Of a DNA stretch of 38,380 bases, positions 1-8,887 are shown in pieces. The notes under the pieces were generated by a model. That model worked only from the letters and a program-made list of their open reading frames with translations, was not told where the DNA came from and did no database searches. The stretch comes from a virus. Location of the stretch: positions 1 through 38,380 of the IMG/VR virus record IMGVR_UViG_3300023115_000051. One strand, 5' to 3'. The number at the start of each line of letters is the position of its first letter. Positions within the stretch are counted from its first letter, which is position 1. A program made the translations under genes and the position numbers.

Positions 1-842
1 TGTATAGATCGTCCTAAGCTCCTAAGACCTGTCTGTGTCAAAAACAACAAGTCTGTTCCTATGTTCTGTACACTCTTTCTGTCTACACAGCCAACACCGG
101 GAATGGTGTCCTGTATAGCCATATTTGCTGGACTCTCTGCACCACCGTACACCAGCGTATTGTTTTCACCAAACACCACGAGAAACCCGTTGTGTGCCGC
201 TATAGCTACAACTTTGTCAAACCCGTTAGGCCACGCCTTAGACACATCAATAGATCCGCTAGATCCACCAGAAAAATCGTGTCCTATTAACAAGTCAGAC
301 CAATAGATCGTGTTGTCGTTAGTAGCGTTACCTACACACCACACTCGTCCGTAAGCACCTATAGCTTCGTTGGCGTACTGTGCAGAAGTTACAGACGCAC
401 CAGCAACACTGGACATCTTAGTAACTGCACCTAGACTGTTGCTGTACACAAGAGGCTCGTAGCCACGTTGGAAGAAGTAAGCGTGATCGTTAAAGTTAAA
501 TATCTTCCAATCGTTAGCTGTAATTGTGTACGACCCCGGCGTAGCGTCAACCAGTGTAGTCGTACCTGTCATAATCTTGTTGTTACCAGTACTAAAGATT
601 ACTTCGTTACCAGCACCGTCGTAAAACTCGTGGATGTTAGAGAGGTAATCAGTACCCAGCACAGTTTTGTCTGTAGTTACAACAGCGTTACCCTTACGTG
701 AAGCCAATCGTCCTCGTCTGTCAATAATAGCGTTGTCTGCAATCTCCGCAAAAGACGTATCCTGTGCAAGCGGAGAATCCTCTGTGTTGATCCCTTTAAA
801 CGCAGGAGCAACTAAGTTAATGCTTTGTAGTGGCTGGGCCAT
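1..842 (-). CDS. Tail tube protein B-like, N-terminal part (continues at 38380)
   Basis: The first 280 codons of a gene cut by the window edge; the rest is at 37540-38380. Joined across the 38,221-bp circle it is 507 residues with no frameshift. It starts ATG at 842 (MAQPLQSINLVAPAF) behind an AGGAG ribosome site, 10 bases after the adaptor gene stops. It is rich in beta-strand-forming residues (ASRKGNAVVTTD, VYSNSLGAVTKM, FLVVFGENNTLVYGG), as in propeller-like tail nozzle proteins. Position directly after the adaptor gene and before the ejection proteins matches T7 gp11-gp12 order. The role as tail nozzle (T7 gp12-like) is inferred from context and size; the family was not confirmed by a search. 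Confidence 0.75.
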   Translation of the reverse strand, partial: MAQPLQSINLVAPAFKGINTEDSPLAQDTSFAEIADNAIIDRRGRLASRKGNAVVTTDKTVLGTDYLSNIHEFYDGAGNEVIFSTGNNKIMTGTTTLVDATPGSYTITANDWKIFNFNDHAYFFQRGYEPLVYSNSLGAVTKMSSVAGASVTSAQYANEAIGAYGRVWCVGNATNDNTIYWSDLLIGHDFSGGSSGSIDVSKAWPNGFDKVVAIAAHNGFLVVFGENNTLVYGGAESPANMAIQDTIPGVGCVDRKSVQNIGTDLLFLTQTGLRSLGRSI

Positions 843-852
843 CTAGCGTCTC

Positions 853-1500
853 CTACGGTGTAAACCAAATAGTTTCTTCAGGGTGCTTCTGGGCGTCCAG
901 AGCAATAGCGTCAGACAGGTACTTGTCAGCAATAGCAAAGTACTCTGATGTTGACGTACCGCCTGTCTCCCCACGTTCACGAGCTAACAGCGATACCGCC
1001 ATGTGAATCACAGGCTGACTAGGAATAGCCAACGTGTCAGAGTCAGAACTCAAGGCTACGTTTCTGATGACGCTCTTGACCTTCAAAGAGTAAACACCGT
1101 CAGGCTTAGGGTACACATCAATCTGGGCGTCACCAGAGCCATCTATGCCACTAAACGTGTAGTACTGTGGTGCACCAGAGGCAGGAGTGTTTACAAAGAA
1201 CTTATCGTCAAACCATTCTTGAGGTCTGTACTCCATCACAATGTTAGATGTATCGTTAATAATGTTCAGGATTTTCCCTTGGTCTTGGTATCCCGTTAGC
1301 GAGTACGTGTAGTCATCAGCCGCCGTGGTGATCGTAAGAGTAGACCTAAGATTAGACCAATCCCAAGCGTTTTCCACGATTTGTTTAGCGTCGTTAATAA
1401 AGTCACCAACCATAGCACTGTACGTGTTCGCACTTACGGTTGTTACTGTGTCTTCTCGTAAACGTCTAAGGACGTTGTTTACTAAGTCTAAGTACGTCAT
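853..1500 (-). CDS. Head-tail adaptor / tail tube protein A-like
   Basis: 215 residues. The start, [17 protein letters not shown], followed by [29 protein letters not shown], is typical of the mostly helical adaptor that sits under the portal (T7 gp11, P22 gp4-like families). The middle is beta-rich ([23 protein letters not shown]) and the C-terminal helix contains [25 protein letters not shown]. Its ATG overlaps the TGA of the preceding giant repeat gene (ATGA), suggesting coupled translation. It is followed after 9 bases by the tail tube B-like gene. Assignment is by sequence pattern and gene order; good but not certain. Confidence 0.8.
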   Translation of the reverse strand: MTYLDLVNNVLRRLREDTVTTVSANTYSAMVGDFINDAKQIVENAWDWSNLRSTLTITTAADDYTYSLTGYQDQGKILNIINDTSNIVMEYRPQEWFDDKFFVNTPASGAPQYYTFSGIDGSGDAQIDVYPKPDGVYSLKVKSVIRNVALSSDSDTLAIPSQPVIHMAVSLLARERGETGGTSTSEYFAIADKYLSDAIALDAQKHPEETIWFTP

Positions 1501-4500
1501 CCCATGTTTCCTGTAAACATACCTTGTGAAAGGCGAGCTATCATTTCGTTAAGTTCTCTGTCGTAATCTTTTTGGGGCAACGGTGTATCAATTATTTGTG
1601 GAGTTTGGTACGAAAGCCCTGTCATAAAAGGAGTAAACCCAAGGGGAGAAGGACCTGTTAACATACCCGTTCCAATGTCTTCGCCTTCACCTTCTCCGTC
1701 ACCATCGCCATCTCCAGTACCGTCTCCGTCACCGCTACCATCTCCAGTGCCTGTGCCCGTTCCAGTACCATCGCCACTTCCAGTACCATCGCCACTTCCA
1801 GTACCATCGCCACTTCCAGTACCATCGCCACTTCCAGTACCTTCGCCACTTCCAGTACCTTCGCCACTTCCAGTACCTTCGCCACTTCCAGTACCTTCGC
1901 CACTTCCAGTACCATCGCCACCTCCAGTGCCTTCGCCACCTCCAGTGCCTTCGCCAGTAGTTCCAGTAGTACCTGTAGTTCCTGTGGTTCCTGTAGTACC
2001 TGTAGTTCCAGTAGTACCTGTAGTTCCTGTGGTTCCTGTAGTACCTGTAGTTCCAGTAGTACCTGTAGTTCCAGTAGTACCTGTAGTTCCAGTGGTTCCT
2101 GTAGTACCTGTAGTTCCAGTAGTACCTGTAGTTCCAGTAGTTCCAGTAGTTCCAGTGGTTCCTGTAGTACCTGTAGTTCCTGTGGTTCCTGTAGTACCTG
2201 TAGTTCCAGTGGTTCCTGTAGTACCAGTAGTTCCTGTAGTTCCAGTAGTACCTGTGGTTCCTGTAGTACCAGTAGTTCCTGTAGTTCCAGTAGTTCCAGT
2301 GGTTCCTGTAGTACCTGTAGTTCCAGTGGTTCCTGTAGTACCAGTAGTTCCTGTAGTTCCAGTAGTACCTGTGGTTCCTGTAGTTCCTGTGGTTCCTGTA
2401 GTACCTGTGGTTCCTGTGGTTCCTGTAGTTCCTGTAGTACCAGTAGTTCCTGTAGTTCCAGTAGTACCTGTGGTTCCTGTAGTTCCTGTGGTTCCTGTAG
2501 TACCTGTGGTTCCTGTGGTTCCTGTAGTTCCTGTAGTACCAGTAGTACCAGTAGTACCAGTAGTTCCAGTGGTTCCAGTAGTTCCAGTAGTACCTGTAGT
2601 ACCAGTAGCGCCTGTATCTACTCCTGTAGCTCCAGTACCAGCAAGATCTTGAGCGCCTGTAAGAAGATTTGTAACAACGTCATAAGTATCTGTTGCTGTA
2701 CCACTACCGTTGGAGGTGGATGTTAATGTCTCAGCGTCACTTGTCCCTGTAGTGGTGCCGCTTACTCCAGCGCCTGTATCTACTCCTGTAGCTCCAGTAC
2801 CAGCAAGATCTAGAGCGCCTGTAAGAAGACCAGTAATTGTTTGGTTGTATTGTGTTGTAGTACCGCCACCGCCTAAGTCTAAAGATACAGCACCGTCAGA
2901 ATCCACAGCCGTAATGCCAGAGTCTGCCGTATCTCCAAGACCTGCTTGGCCTTCTGTTTCAGCAGCAGCAGCCGCTGTTGATGCAGCCGCTGTTGATGCA
3001 GCTGTTGATGCAGCCGCTGTTGATGCAGCTGTTGATGCAGCCGCTGTTGATGCAGCTGTTGATGCAGCTGTTGATGCAGCCGCTGCCGCCGCTGCCGTCG
3101 CTGCCGCCGCCGTTGATGCAGCCGCCGCAGATTCCGCGCTCATAGTACCAGAAGCCGCTGCCGCATTAACGGCACTTGTAATCTGCTCCACGGTCGCCTG
3201 ATTACTTGACACAGCAGAAGCCGCCGCAGATGCGGCATCTGTAGCTGACGCGCTTGACGTAATGTTTTGCACTGCGCTAGTAGAGGCGTCAGAGGATGTA
3301 GCTCCACCACCGCCGCTACTCGCGCCACCGCCGCTACCACCGCCACCGCCAGAACTTGTTTCTGTTTGCTTTACTACTTCTTCTGTTTTTGTTTCATCAG
3401 TAAGTGACGTAAAGTCTACTTGAACAGCAGAAGAGGCATTAGACCCTGCCTCCAAAGTAAGCCAATCATTAATACCTGAAGGATCTTCTAAAGTAGCTGC
3501 TCCAGTAAACGGGTTTACTCCTGTAAAAACGTTACCACCAGTAAGTATTCCTTTATCTGATAAATAACCTTCAATGGCTCCTTCTGTTGCTCCTTCGCTA
3601 ACAAGACCACCTAACGCTTCAAAATCATCTTCACCAATAAATTTAATTCTAGTACCACCAATTTCGTCACTATCAATAATGTAGTGATTTCCGTTTTCGT
3701 CTGTACCTAACGTGTACTTTTGAGATTTATCAACAACAACGCCGTTACCGTAATCAACAAAATTTACTTCTTGAAAGTTTTGAGCGTTTCTTTGTGTTAT
3801 GTAGTCTAAAACTGCTTTGTTATCAGAAGTAATATCTCCTTCTAAATACAACTCCCCTGTATCTGAATCTACTCTAACGTCAAATCCAGCTTGTTGAAGT
3901 TGATCAACTACTTGAGAATCTTTCCAATTATCCATTTGAGAAAGATATTCAGGGTTTGTGTAATCAAAAGCTATTCCACCACTCCTCGGAAGTTCAAAGC
4001 TGACATCGCCATACACGTTTGGATTTGCAACAACTTCCTGTAAATCTCCAGACGTTATTTGACCATCACCGTTTGTATCTATGTCGTAACTGTACGAATT
4101 ACCAGACTCAATATTTATGTAACCAGATCCAGTGTCAACAAACCCGTTGCCTGCATCCTGACCAACAATGCCTTGATCATTAATTACAGTGCCTGTTTCT
4201 AAGAGGTAGTTACCGTTGCCTAAATCCTGGCCTACCTTTTTAGCTTCAACAGTTACCTCTTGTAATACGTCAGATTCAGAAGCTCCGAGACTAGCAGTTA
4301 GTGTGTTAAAGGCTTCTGTACCGCCTGCTACCAAAGCCGCAAGTCCTGCTTGTCCTAAGTCTACTTCTCCCGTAGTAACAAGCTGGGTAAGCATAGACAC
4401 GCCACCAGCACGTATTGCTGCTGAAGCAATGTCGTTACCGCCACTTATTAACTCTTCAAATTTATTTAACTGGTTGGTTACTTGACTAAGCACACCGTTA

Positions 4501-5537
4501 ACTTCAGAACTAGCTGCAATAGCCCCTTGTAAAGCAGAGCCTCCGTAGTTCAGTGCAGTAGATAAAAGAGCTTGTTTAAAATCTATTTGTCCAGTTGAAG
4601 CAAGTTGTGTTGCTGCGTTGACAATACCAGAAGCTGCTGCTGTGTGTGCTGCTGTTACTGTAGCCGCTCCTGTTGCATTAGCAAGTGCTCCAGCCAGAGG
4701 GCCAGCCAAACCAGCAGATAATACTATTGCTGGAAGACCTTTAAAAACTGCTCCTACAACATCAAAACCAAAGGCCTCTTGGGTTAAAACAAACGATGAA
4801 CCGTTCCATTCATATCTAGCACCGTTGTCTAAGTACTTAACAACAGATTCACCTGTGTACTTCTCGTACAACCTTTCAAATACATCTTTTTGTTCGTTGT
4901 ACCCTATTTCGCCCTGTCTAGCGCCTTCTTGCATGATGCCTTTTTCTAAAGCCCAATCATCCATGCCGCCTTCACGACCTAAGCCTTCAACATCTACCAG
5001 AGCAACCCCTGTGTCCCACCAATCCGCTTTGTAATCACCTGAATCAATAAGGTCTTGACGCTCATCCATGTAAGCCAGATAGTTATCAAAAGTACCAAAA
5101 GACTCTCTAATCCTGGCATTGTCTGGTGCGTTGTAAAGGTCTCTTAACTCGTCTAAAGTAACTTTTCTATCGTAGTTGTTCCAGTACAGGTTTTGTGAAC
5201 CGCCTTCTTCACGCTGATTTACGTAATCGTACAGGCGTTCACCTGTGTCTAACGAATCTGTAGTGACAGTATCATCAACAGTAGTATCATCAGCAGTAGT
5301 GTCTTCTAGTATGTCTAGTTCTTGACTTTCTGCGTAATTTTGAGCGTTTGTAGAATTAGCAATGTCCTGCTCTATTTGCTCGCTGGTTTGCCCTGTTGCA
5401 AGCCCTGCATCAACACCCTGCGTTTCTAGTTGATTCTGGAGTTCACCTTGACCACTTAATAACCCCGGTGTAATGCTTTTAAGATTTTCAAGCGTTATGG
5501 TAGGAAGCGCAGGTTCGTTGTAATATTCTCTAGGCAT
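1497..5537 (-). CDS. Giant virion protein with collagen-like Gly-Thr-Thr tract
   Basis: 1346 residues, start ATG at 5537. Order seen: N-terminal region 1-260 with no recognised domain; an Ala/Gly-rich hydrophobic part at about 265-420; one dockerin/EF-hand-like loop ([13 protein letters not shown], about 485-497); Gly/Ser linkers at about 725-745; an Ala/Ser/Thr repeat at about 802-859; about 72 consecutive Gly-Thr-Thr triplets at about 977-1194; an acidic Gly-rich repeat of [12 protein letters not shown] units at about 1195-1285; and a short C-terminal segment with [14 protein letters not shown] and [10 protein letters not shown]. Gly at every third residue is the collagen pattern, so a trimeric stalk or fibre is likely. 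Lies between the holin and adaptor genes in the late operon. Its exact virion role is unknown. Confidence 0.85.
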   Translation of the reverse strand: MPREYYNEPALPTITLENLKSITPGLLSGQGELQNQLETQGVDAGLATGQTSEQIEQDIANSTNAQNYAESQELDILEDTTADDTTVDDTVTTDSLDTGERLYDYVNQREEGGSQNLYWNNYDRKVTLDELRDLYNAPDNARIRESFGTFDNYLAYMDERQDLIDSGDYKADWWDTGVALVDVEGLGREGGMDDWALEKGIMQEGARQGEIGYNEQKDVFERLYEKYTGESVVKYLDNGARYEWNGSSFVLTQEAFGFDVVGAVFKGLPAIVLSAGLAGPLAGALANATGAATVTAAHTAAASGIVNAATQLASTGQIDFKQALLSTALNYGGSALQGAIAASSEVNGVLSQVTNQLNKFEELISGGNDIASAAIRAGGVSMLTQLVTTGEVDLGQAGLAALVAGGTEAFNTLTASLGASESDVLQEVTVEAKKVGQDLGNGNYLLETGTVINDQGIVGQDAGNGFVDTGSGYINIESGNSYSYDIDTNGDGQITSGDLQEVVANPNVYGDVSFELPRSGGIAFDYTNPEYLSQMDNWKDSQVVDQLQQAGFDVRVDSDTGELYLEGDITSDNKAVLDYITQRNAQNFQEVNFVDYGNGVVVDKSQKYTLGTDENGNHYIIDSDEIGGTRIKFIGEDDFEALGGLVSEGATEGAIEGYLSDKGILTGGNVFTGVNPFTGAATLEDPSGINDWLTLEAGSNASSAVQVDFTSLTDETKTEEVVKQTETSSGGGGGSGGGASSGGGGATSSDASTSAVQNITSSASATDAASAAASAVSSNQATVEQITSAVNAAAASGTMSAESAAAASTAAAATAAAAAAASTAASTAASTAAASTAASTAAASTAASTAAASTAAAAAETEGQAGLGDTADSGITAVDSDGAVSLDLGGGGTTTQYNQTITGLLTGALDLAGTGATGVDTGAGVSGTTTGTSDAETLTSTSNGSGTATDTYDVVTNLLTGAQDLAGTGATGVDTGATGTTGTTGTTGTTGTTGTTGTTGTTGTTGTTGTTGTTGTTGTTGTTGTTGTTGTTGTTGTTGTTGTTGTTGTTGTTGTTGTTGTTGTTGTTGTTGTTGTTGTTGTTGTTGTTGTTGTTGTTGTTGTTGTTGTTGTTGTTGTTGTTGTTGTTGTTGTTGTTGTTGTTGTTGTTGTTGTTGTTGTTGTTGTTGTTGTTGTTGTTGTTGTTGTTGTTGTTGEGTGGGEGTGGGDGTGSGEGTGSGEGTGSGEGTGSGEGTGSGDGTGSGDGTGSGDGTGSGDGTGTGTGTGDGSGDGDGTGDGDGDGEGEGEDIGTGMLTGPSPLGFTPFMTGLSYQTPQIIDTPLPQKDYDRELNEMIARLSQGMFTGNMG
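1675..1950 (-). repeat. Repeat encoding Gly-Thr-Gly-Ser-Glu/Asp units
   Basis: Tandem 18-base units (CTTCCAGTACCWTCGCCA type in plus orientation) encode acidic Gly-rich GTGSGE or GTGSGD hexapeptides, then shorter Gly-Asp/Glu runs. Probably a flexible, acidic linker between the collagen-like stalk and the C-terminal tip of the giant protein. Confidence 0.85.
1956..2607 (-). repeat. 9-bp unit repeat encoding (Gly-Thr-Thr)n
   Basis: About 72 tandem 9-base units of the type CCWGTRGTW (plus-strand reading), all keeping the Gly-Thr-Thr reading frame on the minus strand. Variation is confined to the wobble bases, so the protein repeat is invariant. A higher-order copy is exact: 2341-2439 is identical to 2440-2538 (99 bp, 11 units), a sign of recent expansion or recombination. 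Confidence 0.95.
2960..3130 (-). repeat. Repeat encoding Ala/Ser/Thr-rich segment
   Basis: GCTGTTGATGCAGC-type units repeat about ten times (plus-strand reading) and encode alternating STAA and STAAA peptides on the minus strand. Low-complexity segment of the giant virion protein, upstream of the Gly-Thr-Thr tract. Confidence 0.85.
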
Positions 5538-5540
5538 AGG

Positions 5541-5918
5541 TCACTTACCGCCCTTCATTTGCATAAGTTTGTCAGCACCACGTATGCCAAAGCTGGCAGT
5601 CACGGCTACGTAGAGCAAATACTGGTAGTAATCAGGTAGTTTGTCTAGTTCAACAAAAGCCATACCTACCCTCTGCATAATACTCAAGTCATCCATAGCA
5701 ACTCCGTAACACACAGCCAACAGGGGCATCGACAAAACTACAGTAAACCACTCGTCTTTCCACGAGGTTGCACTAGCCGCCGCCATCTCCTGTTCCCACG
5801 TAGCTGTGTTCTTTATGACTTCCATCTTAGCTACGTGTTTAGCTTGTGACTGCTCGTGCTTGTTGTTAATCCAAGTCTTAGCGAGTCCAGCGATAGGTCC
5901 GATCAGTGCTGTCCACAT
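5541..5918 (-). CDS. Putative holin, GTA_holin_3TM-like
   Basis: 125 residues. A hydrophobic N-terminus (MWTALIGPIAGLAKTWI) is followed by a charged helix (NKHEQSQAKHVAKMEVIK), the signature-like SWKDEWFTVVLSMPLL at about 51-66 beginning a membrane segment, and a second segment at about 97-115 (YYQYLLYVAVTASFGIRG), ending in a short basic tail. This pattern fits the three-segment holin family known from gene transfer agents and marine phages. It would permeabilise the inner membrane for lysis together with the M15 endolysin at 18186. It follows a second small membrane protein, so either could be holin or antiholin. Confidence 0.7.
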   Translation of the reverse strand: MWTALIGPIAGLAKTWINNKHEQSQAKHVAKMEVIKNTATWEQEMAAASATSWKDEWFTVVLSMPLLAVCYGVAMDDLSIMQRVGMAFVELDKLPDYYQYLLYVAVTASFGIRGADKLMQMKGGK

Positions 5919-5921
5919 ATC

Positions 5922-6125
5922 TTAGTCTTCCTTAACGAACCGACCTTTTTCGTCACGCTTGCGTTTCTTTTCAAACAAGCCTTGAACTGTGTCTGTTTCC
6001 CAGATACGTATTCCTGTCCAGATAATAGTAAACAAAGCGGCAACAGGCGGTAACAGTGACCCAAGTGCCCCTAGCATTGTGCCTACGCTCATTACATCAA
6101 CTACTTGCTTTGCGGACTCATCCAT
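5922..6125 (-). CDS. Small membrane protein, putative holin or antiholin
   Basis: 67 residues with one long hydrophobic segment (MLGALGSLLPPVAALFTIIW, about 17-36), then GIRIWETDTVQGLF and a strongly basic tail (KKRKRDEKGRF). A short N-terminus, one or two membrane passes and a charged cytoplasmic tail resemble class II holins, and the arrangement is common beside lysis genes in marine podoviruses. It stops 3 bases before the neighbouring three-segment holin candidate and starts 2 bases after the 155-residue gene, so all three are co-translated. Which of the two is the true holin cannot be told from sequence. Confidence 0.65.
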   Translation of the reverse strand: MDESAKQVVDVMSVGTMLGALGSLLPPVAALFTIIWTGIRIWETDTVQGLFEKKRKRDEKGRFVKED

Positions 6126-6127
6126 TA

Positions 6128-6595
6128 CTAAACCCCTTGTATAACGCTCACGGTAGTCCAGATAATCCCAGCAGACACAAGTAGTGCCATAATAATTGCT
6201 GATACATCTAGCATTATTCTTTGTCTTCGTCTTTGTTTGTAGATCAGTTTTTCTCGTTTGGCTCTTATGTCCCTACGCATCTGAATCATCTCAGAGTACG
6301 TTTCTTGACCATACGCCCACGTAATTAACTCTCTAATCTGCTTCTCTTGTTCTTCTATCTTTTTCTTTGCTATGACAGCGTTTAACGCCTGTTCTTCTAC
6401 TGACCCACCGTCAAACATCTTTTTAAACAGCGGTGGATTCTCTATCTCTCTTTCTGCTTCCTTGATGTCGCTAACCAGCGTGTACCACTGGCCTAACTTT
6501 TTAGCTACGTGTTCAATCTCTGACCCTCTACTGACAAGGGTTTGTACGCCCTTGAACGCAGTAGACGCCATAGCTACTAGAGATACAGGGTCCAT
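6128..6595 (-). CDS. Conserved phage protein with C-terminal membrane anchor
   Basis: 155 residues. A helical, charged body (EIEHVAKKLGQWYTLVSDIKEAEREIENPPLFKKMF, then long Lys/Glu-rich helices) ends in a basic patch (KQRRRQRIM) and one membrane segment (IIMALLVSAGIIWTTVSVI, about 132-150). The first residues, MDPVSLVAMASTAFKGVQ, are also mildly hydrophobic. Similar proteins occur in many marine podoviruses near the adhesin and lysis genes, but I know no assigned function. Its place before two holin candidates makes a lysis-linked or virion-membrane role possible. A spanin is less likely because the anchor is C-terminal. Confidence 0.7.
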   Translation of the reverse strand: MDPVSLVAMASTAFKGVQTLVSRGSEIEHVAKKLGQWYTLVSDIKEAEREIENPPLFKKMFDGGSVEEQALNAVIAKKKIEEQEKQIRELITWAYGQETYSEMIQMRRDIRAKREKLIYKQRRRQRIMLDVSAIIMALLVSAGIIWTTVSVIQGV

Positions 6596-7585
6596 TTAGA
6601 ATGTAATACTTCCAGAGCCTGTAAACTTATAAATATTGTAACTGCCGTCTGTAGAAGTGGTAGGCGAGCCTGTTGTCGCTACGGCTGTATCTAAAGTTCT
6701 AATAATTACAACTCCTGAACCTCCAGCACCCCCAACGTAACTTGTGTGAGACTCTGCACCACCTCCACCGCCTCCTAAATTAGCAGTTCCATTTCCACCG
6801 TTTGAGTTAGCACCACCAGCACCACCTCCACCAGAGCCTCCAGCGGCTCCGCTAGTTGAGTAAGCACCACCGCCTCCACCTCCAGCGTATGTAATAGAAG
6901 AACCTGTTATAGAATTAGCAGTACCGTTTCCTCCTGCCCCAGCCGCAGATGTTGTACCGTCTACTCCAACCGCTCCAGCACCACCTCCGCCGCCACCACC
7001 AAAAACGCCACCATTTGCACTACCGCCACCGCCATTATTACCTTCGGAGGGGCTATAGCCTCCAGCATTACCTGAGCCTGCGTCACCAGAACCAGCGCCA
7101 GAAGAACTACGACCTGCGCCACCACCTGACCCGCCATCTCTTCCGTTACCAGTGTTAGTGCTCGTGCTATTAGTGACGCTTTCTGAATAGTTAGCGCCGC
7201 CGCCTCCGCCAGATGACGTTACTGTAGTAATTCCTGTTCCAGAAATGGACGAATCACTACCATTTGCGCCTGCTTGGCTTGTAGCTGTAGCACTTGCTCC
7301 AGAACCTACAGTAATTGTGTAAACATTTCCTTTTATTAACTCAACACCAGAAGCAGTTCTGTATCCGCCAGCACCACCACCAGCCCCGTGATAAGTGCCG
7401 CCTCCGCCACCGCCACCGCCAGCAACAACTAAATACTCGATTTCAGCAGGAAGAAGAGGTCCGGGCCACGTTTGATCTTTTGTAAACTGCCTAGCCTCCT
7501 GAAGAGTCCAAACACCACTAGCCGCACTAGTCGTTGGCGTTACTTTAGTGCTTGAAATAATGTTGCCTTGATAACGCTTAGACAT
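6596..7585 (-). CDS. Glycine-rich tail adhesin (copy 2)
   Basis: 329 residues. The N-terminus has the short module SGVWTLQEARQF...WPGPLLPAEIEYLVVAGGGGG seen in marine phage glycine-rich fibre tips, followed by about 200 residues with many GGGGGG runs separated by short variable motifs. The C-terminus (SGVVIIRTLDTAVATTGSP, then TDGSYNIYKFTGSGSITF) nearly matches the paralogue at 7940-8875. Polyglycine runs of this sort form polyglycine II bundles in T-even gp38-type adhesins; by analogy the loops would contact the host receptor. Its start overlaps the end of the 120-residue gene. High confidence for a glycine-rich tail protein; receptor binding is inferred. Confidence 0.85.
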   Translation of the reverse strand: MSKRYQGNIISSTKVTPTTSAASGVWTLQEARQFTKDQTWPGPLLPAEIEYLVVAGGGGGGGGTYHGAGGGAGGYRTASGVELIKGNVYTITVGSGASATATSQAGANGSDSSISGTGITTVTSSGGGGGANYSESVTNSTSTNTGNGRDGGSGGGAGRSSSGAGSGDAGSGNAGGYSPSEGNNGGGGSANGGVFGGGGGGGAGAVGVDGTTSAAGAGGNGTANSITGSSITYAGGGGGGAYSTSGAAGGSGGGGAGGANSNGGNGTANLGGGGGGAESHTSYVGGAGGSGVVIIRTLDTAVATTGSPTTSTDGSYNIYKFTGSGSITF

Positions 7586-7940
7586 TCATTTGATCCCAGC
7601 TAGTAGTTTCTTCGTTCCATACATAAAAATTTTCATCTACAGGTAAAGGAACGGGCGGATCCCACTGACACGTTGCTTCAACTAACGTCCAGCTTGCATA
7701 AGGCTTCGGTGGTATAAAAGCGTCTCGTTCAGGATCGTATGTAAATCCTACCCCTGCAAAATTCTTTCGCATATTATTGTTGTAGCTGGTTTGCTTCCAT
7801 GTTCCGCCAAGTAACTCATTGCAAAAAGCCACACCTAACGATTCTTGCTCATCACCGTTTTCATCTAAAATTACCGGATTAGCCACAACAATGACGCGCA
7901 AAACCTCGTTGTTTTCATTTAATTCTGCAAAATGTGCCAT
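7578..7940 (-). CDS. Conserved marine-phage tail-associated protein
   Basis: 120 residues: MAHFAELNENNEVLRVIVV, then DENGDEQESLGVAFCNELLGG, WKQTSYNNNMRKNFAGVGFTYD and DAFIPPKPYASWTL. This pattern is familiar from many cyanophage and marine phage proteins encoded beside tail fibres. I know no proven function; a fibre accessory or cap role is plausible. It is sandwiched between two glycine-rich adhesin paralogues, overlapping the following one by 8 bases and sharing one base with the preceding stop (TAATG), so the three genes act as a translation-coupled cassette. Confidence 0.8.
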   Translation of the reverse strand: MAHFAELNENNEVLRVIVVANPVILDENGDEQESLGVAFCNELLGGTWKQTSYNNNMRKNFAGVGFTYDPERDAFIPPKPYASWTLVEATCQWDPPVPLPVDENFYVWNEETTSWDQMNV

Positions 7941-8875
7941 TAGAAAGTGATACTCCCTGATCCTGTAAATGTATAAATATTGTAACTGCCATCCGTAGTT
8001 GTAGTTGGCGATCCTGTTGTCGCTACGGCACCGTTTAGTGTTCTAATAATTACAACACCAGAGCCTCCTGCCGCGCCATTTTGATCGCCAGTCTCGAAGC
8101 CGCCGCCGCCACCCCCACCGCCGGTGTTTGCTGTGCCTGCGCCGGGACTAACGGTTCCATCGGATCCATCTCCTCCACCGCCAGCGCCTCCTGATCCAGC
8201 CGTATGGGTATTATAAGTAGGGCCAATACAGCCGCCACCGCCACCGCCTGCGCGAGTTACAGAGGAACCAGTTATAGATGATGCTGTGCCTGCTCCTCCA
8301 GCACCGCCAGTACCACTAGAACCGCCTGTCGCCGCCGCGCCTGTGCCCCCAGCACCACCACCGCCCCCAGCAGGAGAATTAGGGTTTAATCCTTGACCGC
8401 CATTATTACCTTCGGAGGGGCTATAGCTTCCTGCATTACCCGTTCCAGCAGAGCTTGTATCGCTACTGCCGCCACCAGAACCTCCACTATTGCCTGCTGT
8501 TTGGGTTTGGTATGAACCGCCAGCACCACCGCCAGTTGCTGAAAGTGAATTAAAAGTGCTGGTTCCTCCATTAGAACCTCTGGCAGTTCTGCTACCGCCA
8601 GAGCCTCCTGCGCCTACTGTAACGGTATAAGTAGTTCCCTCTACTAGCGTTTGGCTTGTAAATGAGCGATAACCGCCTGCACCACCGCCTCCCGCAATAG
8701 TTCCACCACCACCGCCGCCGCCTGCAATAATTAAGTAATCAAAAGAGTGAAATACTGGCGAAGGCCAATCACCCGCATTTTGCATTTGGGTATCTAAAGC
8801 CCAAACACCACTAAAAACTTTTGGGTCTTCTTCTAGGCCGTTAAAGCCAATAAACCCGCCTTTATCTTTAGCCAC
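7940..8875 (-). CDS. Glycine-rich tail adhesin (copy 1)
   Basis: 311 residues, with the same plan as the paralogue at 6596-7585: an N-terminal module (FSGVWALDTQMQNAGDWPSP, FDYLIIAGGGGGGG), a central part of repeated glycine runs with short variable spacers, and a C-terminus with SGVVIIRTLNGAVATTGSP and TDGSYNIYTFTGSGSITF. The two copies differ most in the spacers between glycine runs, the parts expected to face the receptor. Role as host-recognition tip is inferred from the family of polyglycine phage adhesins. The start at 8875 is preceded by TAGGAG. Confidence 0.85.
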   Translation of the reverse strand: MAKDKGGFIGFNGLEEDPKVFSGVWALDTQMQNAGDWPSPVFHSFDYLIIAGGGGGGGTIAGGGGAGGYRSFTSQTLVEGTTYTVTVGAGGSGGSRTARGSNGGTSTFNSLSATGGGAGGSYQTQTAGNSGGSGGGSSDTSSAGTGNAGSYSPSEGNNGGQGLNPNSPAGGGGGAGGTGAAATGGSSGTGGAGGAGTASSITGSSVTRAGGGGGGCIGPTYNTHTAGSGGAGGGGDGSDGTVSPGAGTANTGGGGGGGGFETGDQNGAAGGSGVVIIRTLNGAVATTGSPTTTTDGSYNIYTFTGSGSITF

Positions 8876-8887
8876 GACTAGCTCCTA

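Noticed and set aside
1-159. Biological direct terminal repeat of the phage
   Set aside because: The copies differ at 8 sites and lie inside a tail gene that is intact only when joined. True terminal repeats would be identical and usually intergenic.
1956-2607. CRISPR-like repeats
   Set aside because: The units are 9 bases with no spacers and stay in one coding frame, so it is a coding microsatellite and not a CRISPR array.
1675-2652. A 325-codon plus-strand frame made of Pro-Val-Val and Pro-Ser-Pro repeats
   Set aside because: It is the reverse complement of the repeats coding for Gly-Thr-Thr and Gly-Thr-Gly-Ser in the minus-strand giant protein. No ribosome site, and the minus gene is complete and in operon context.
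8050-8244. Short minus and plus frames within the glycine-rich genes
   Set aside because: Shadow frames caused by GGN codon runs; no ribosome sites and Ala/Val/Glu low-complexity content.
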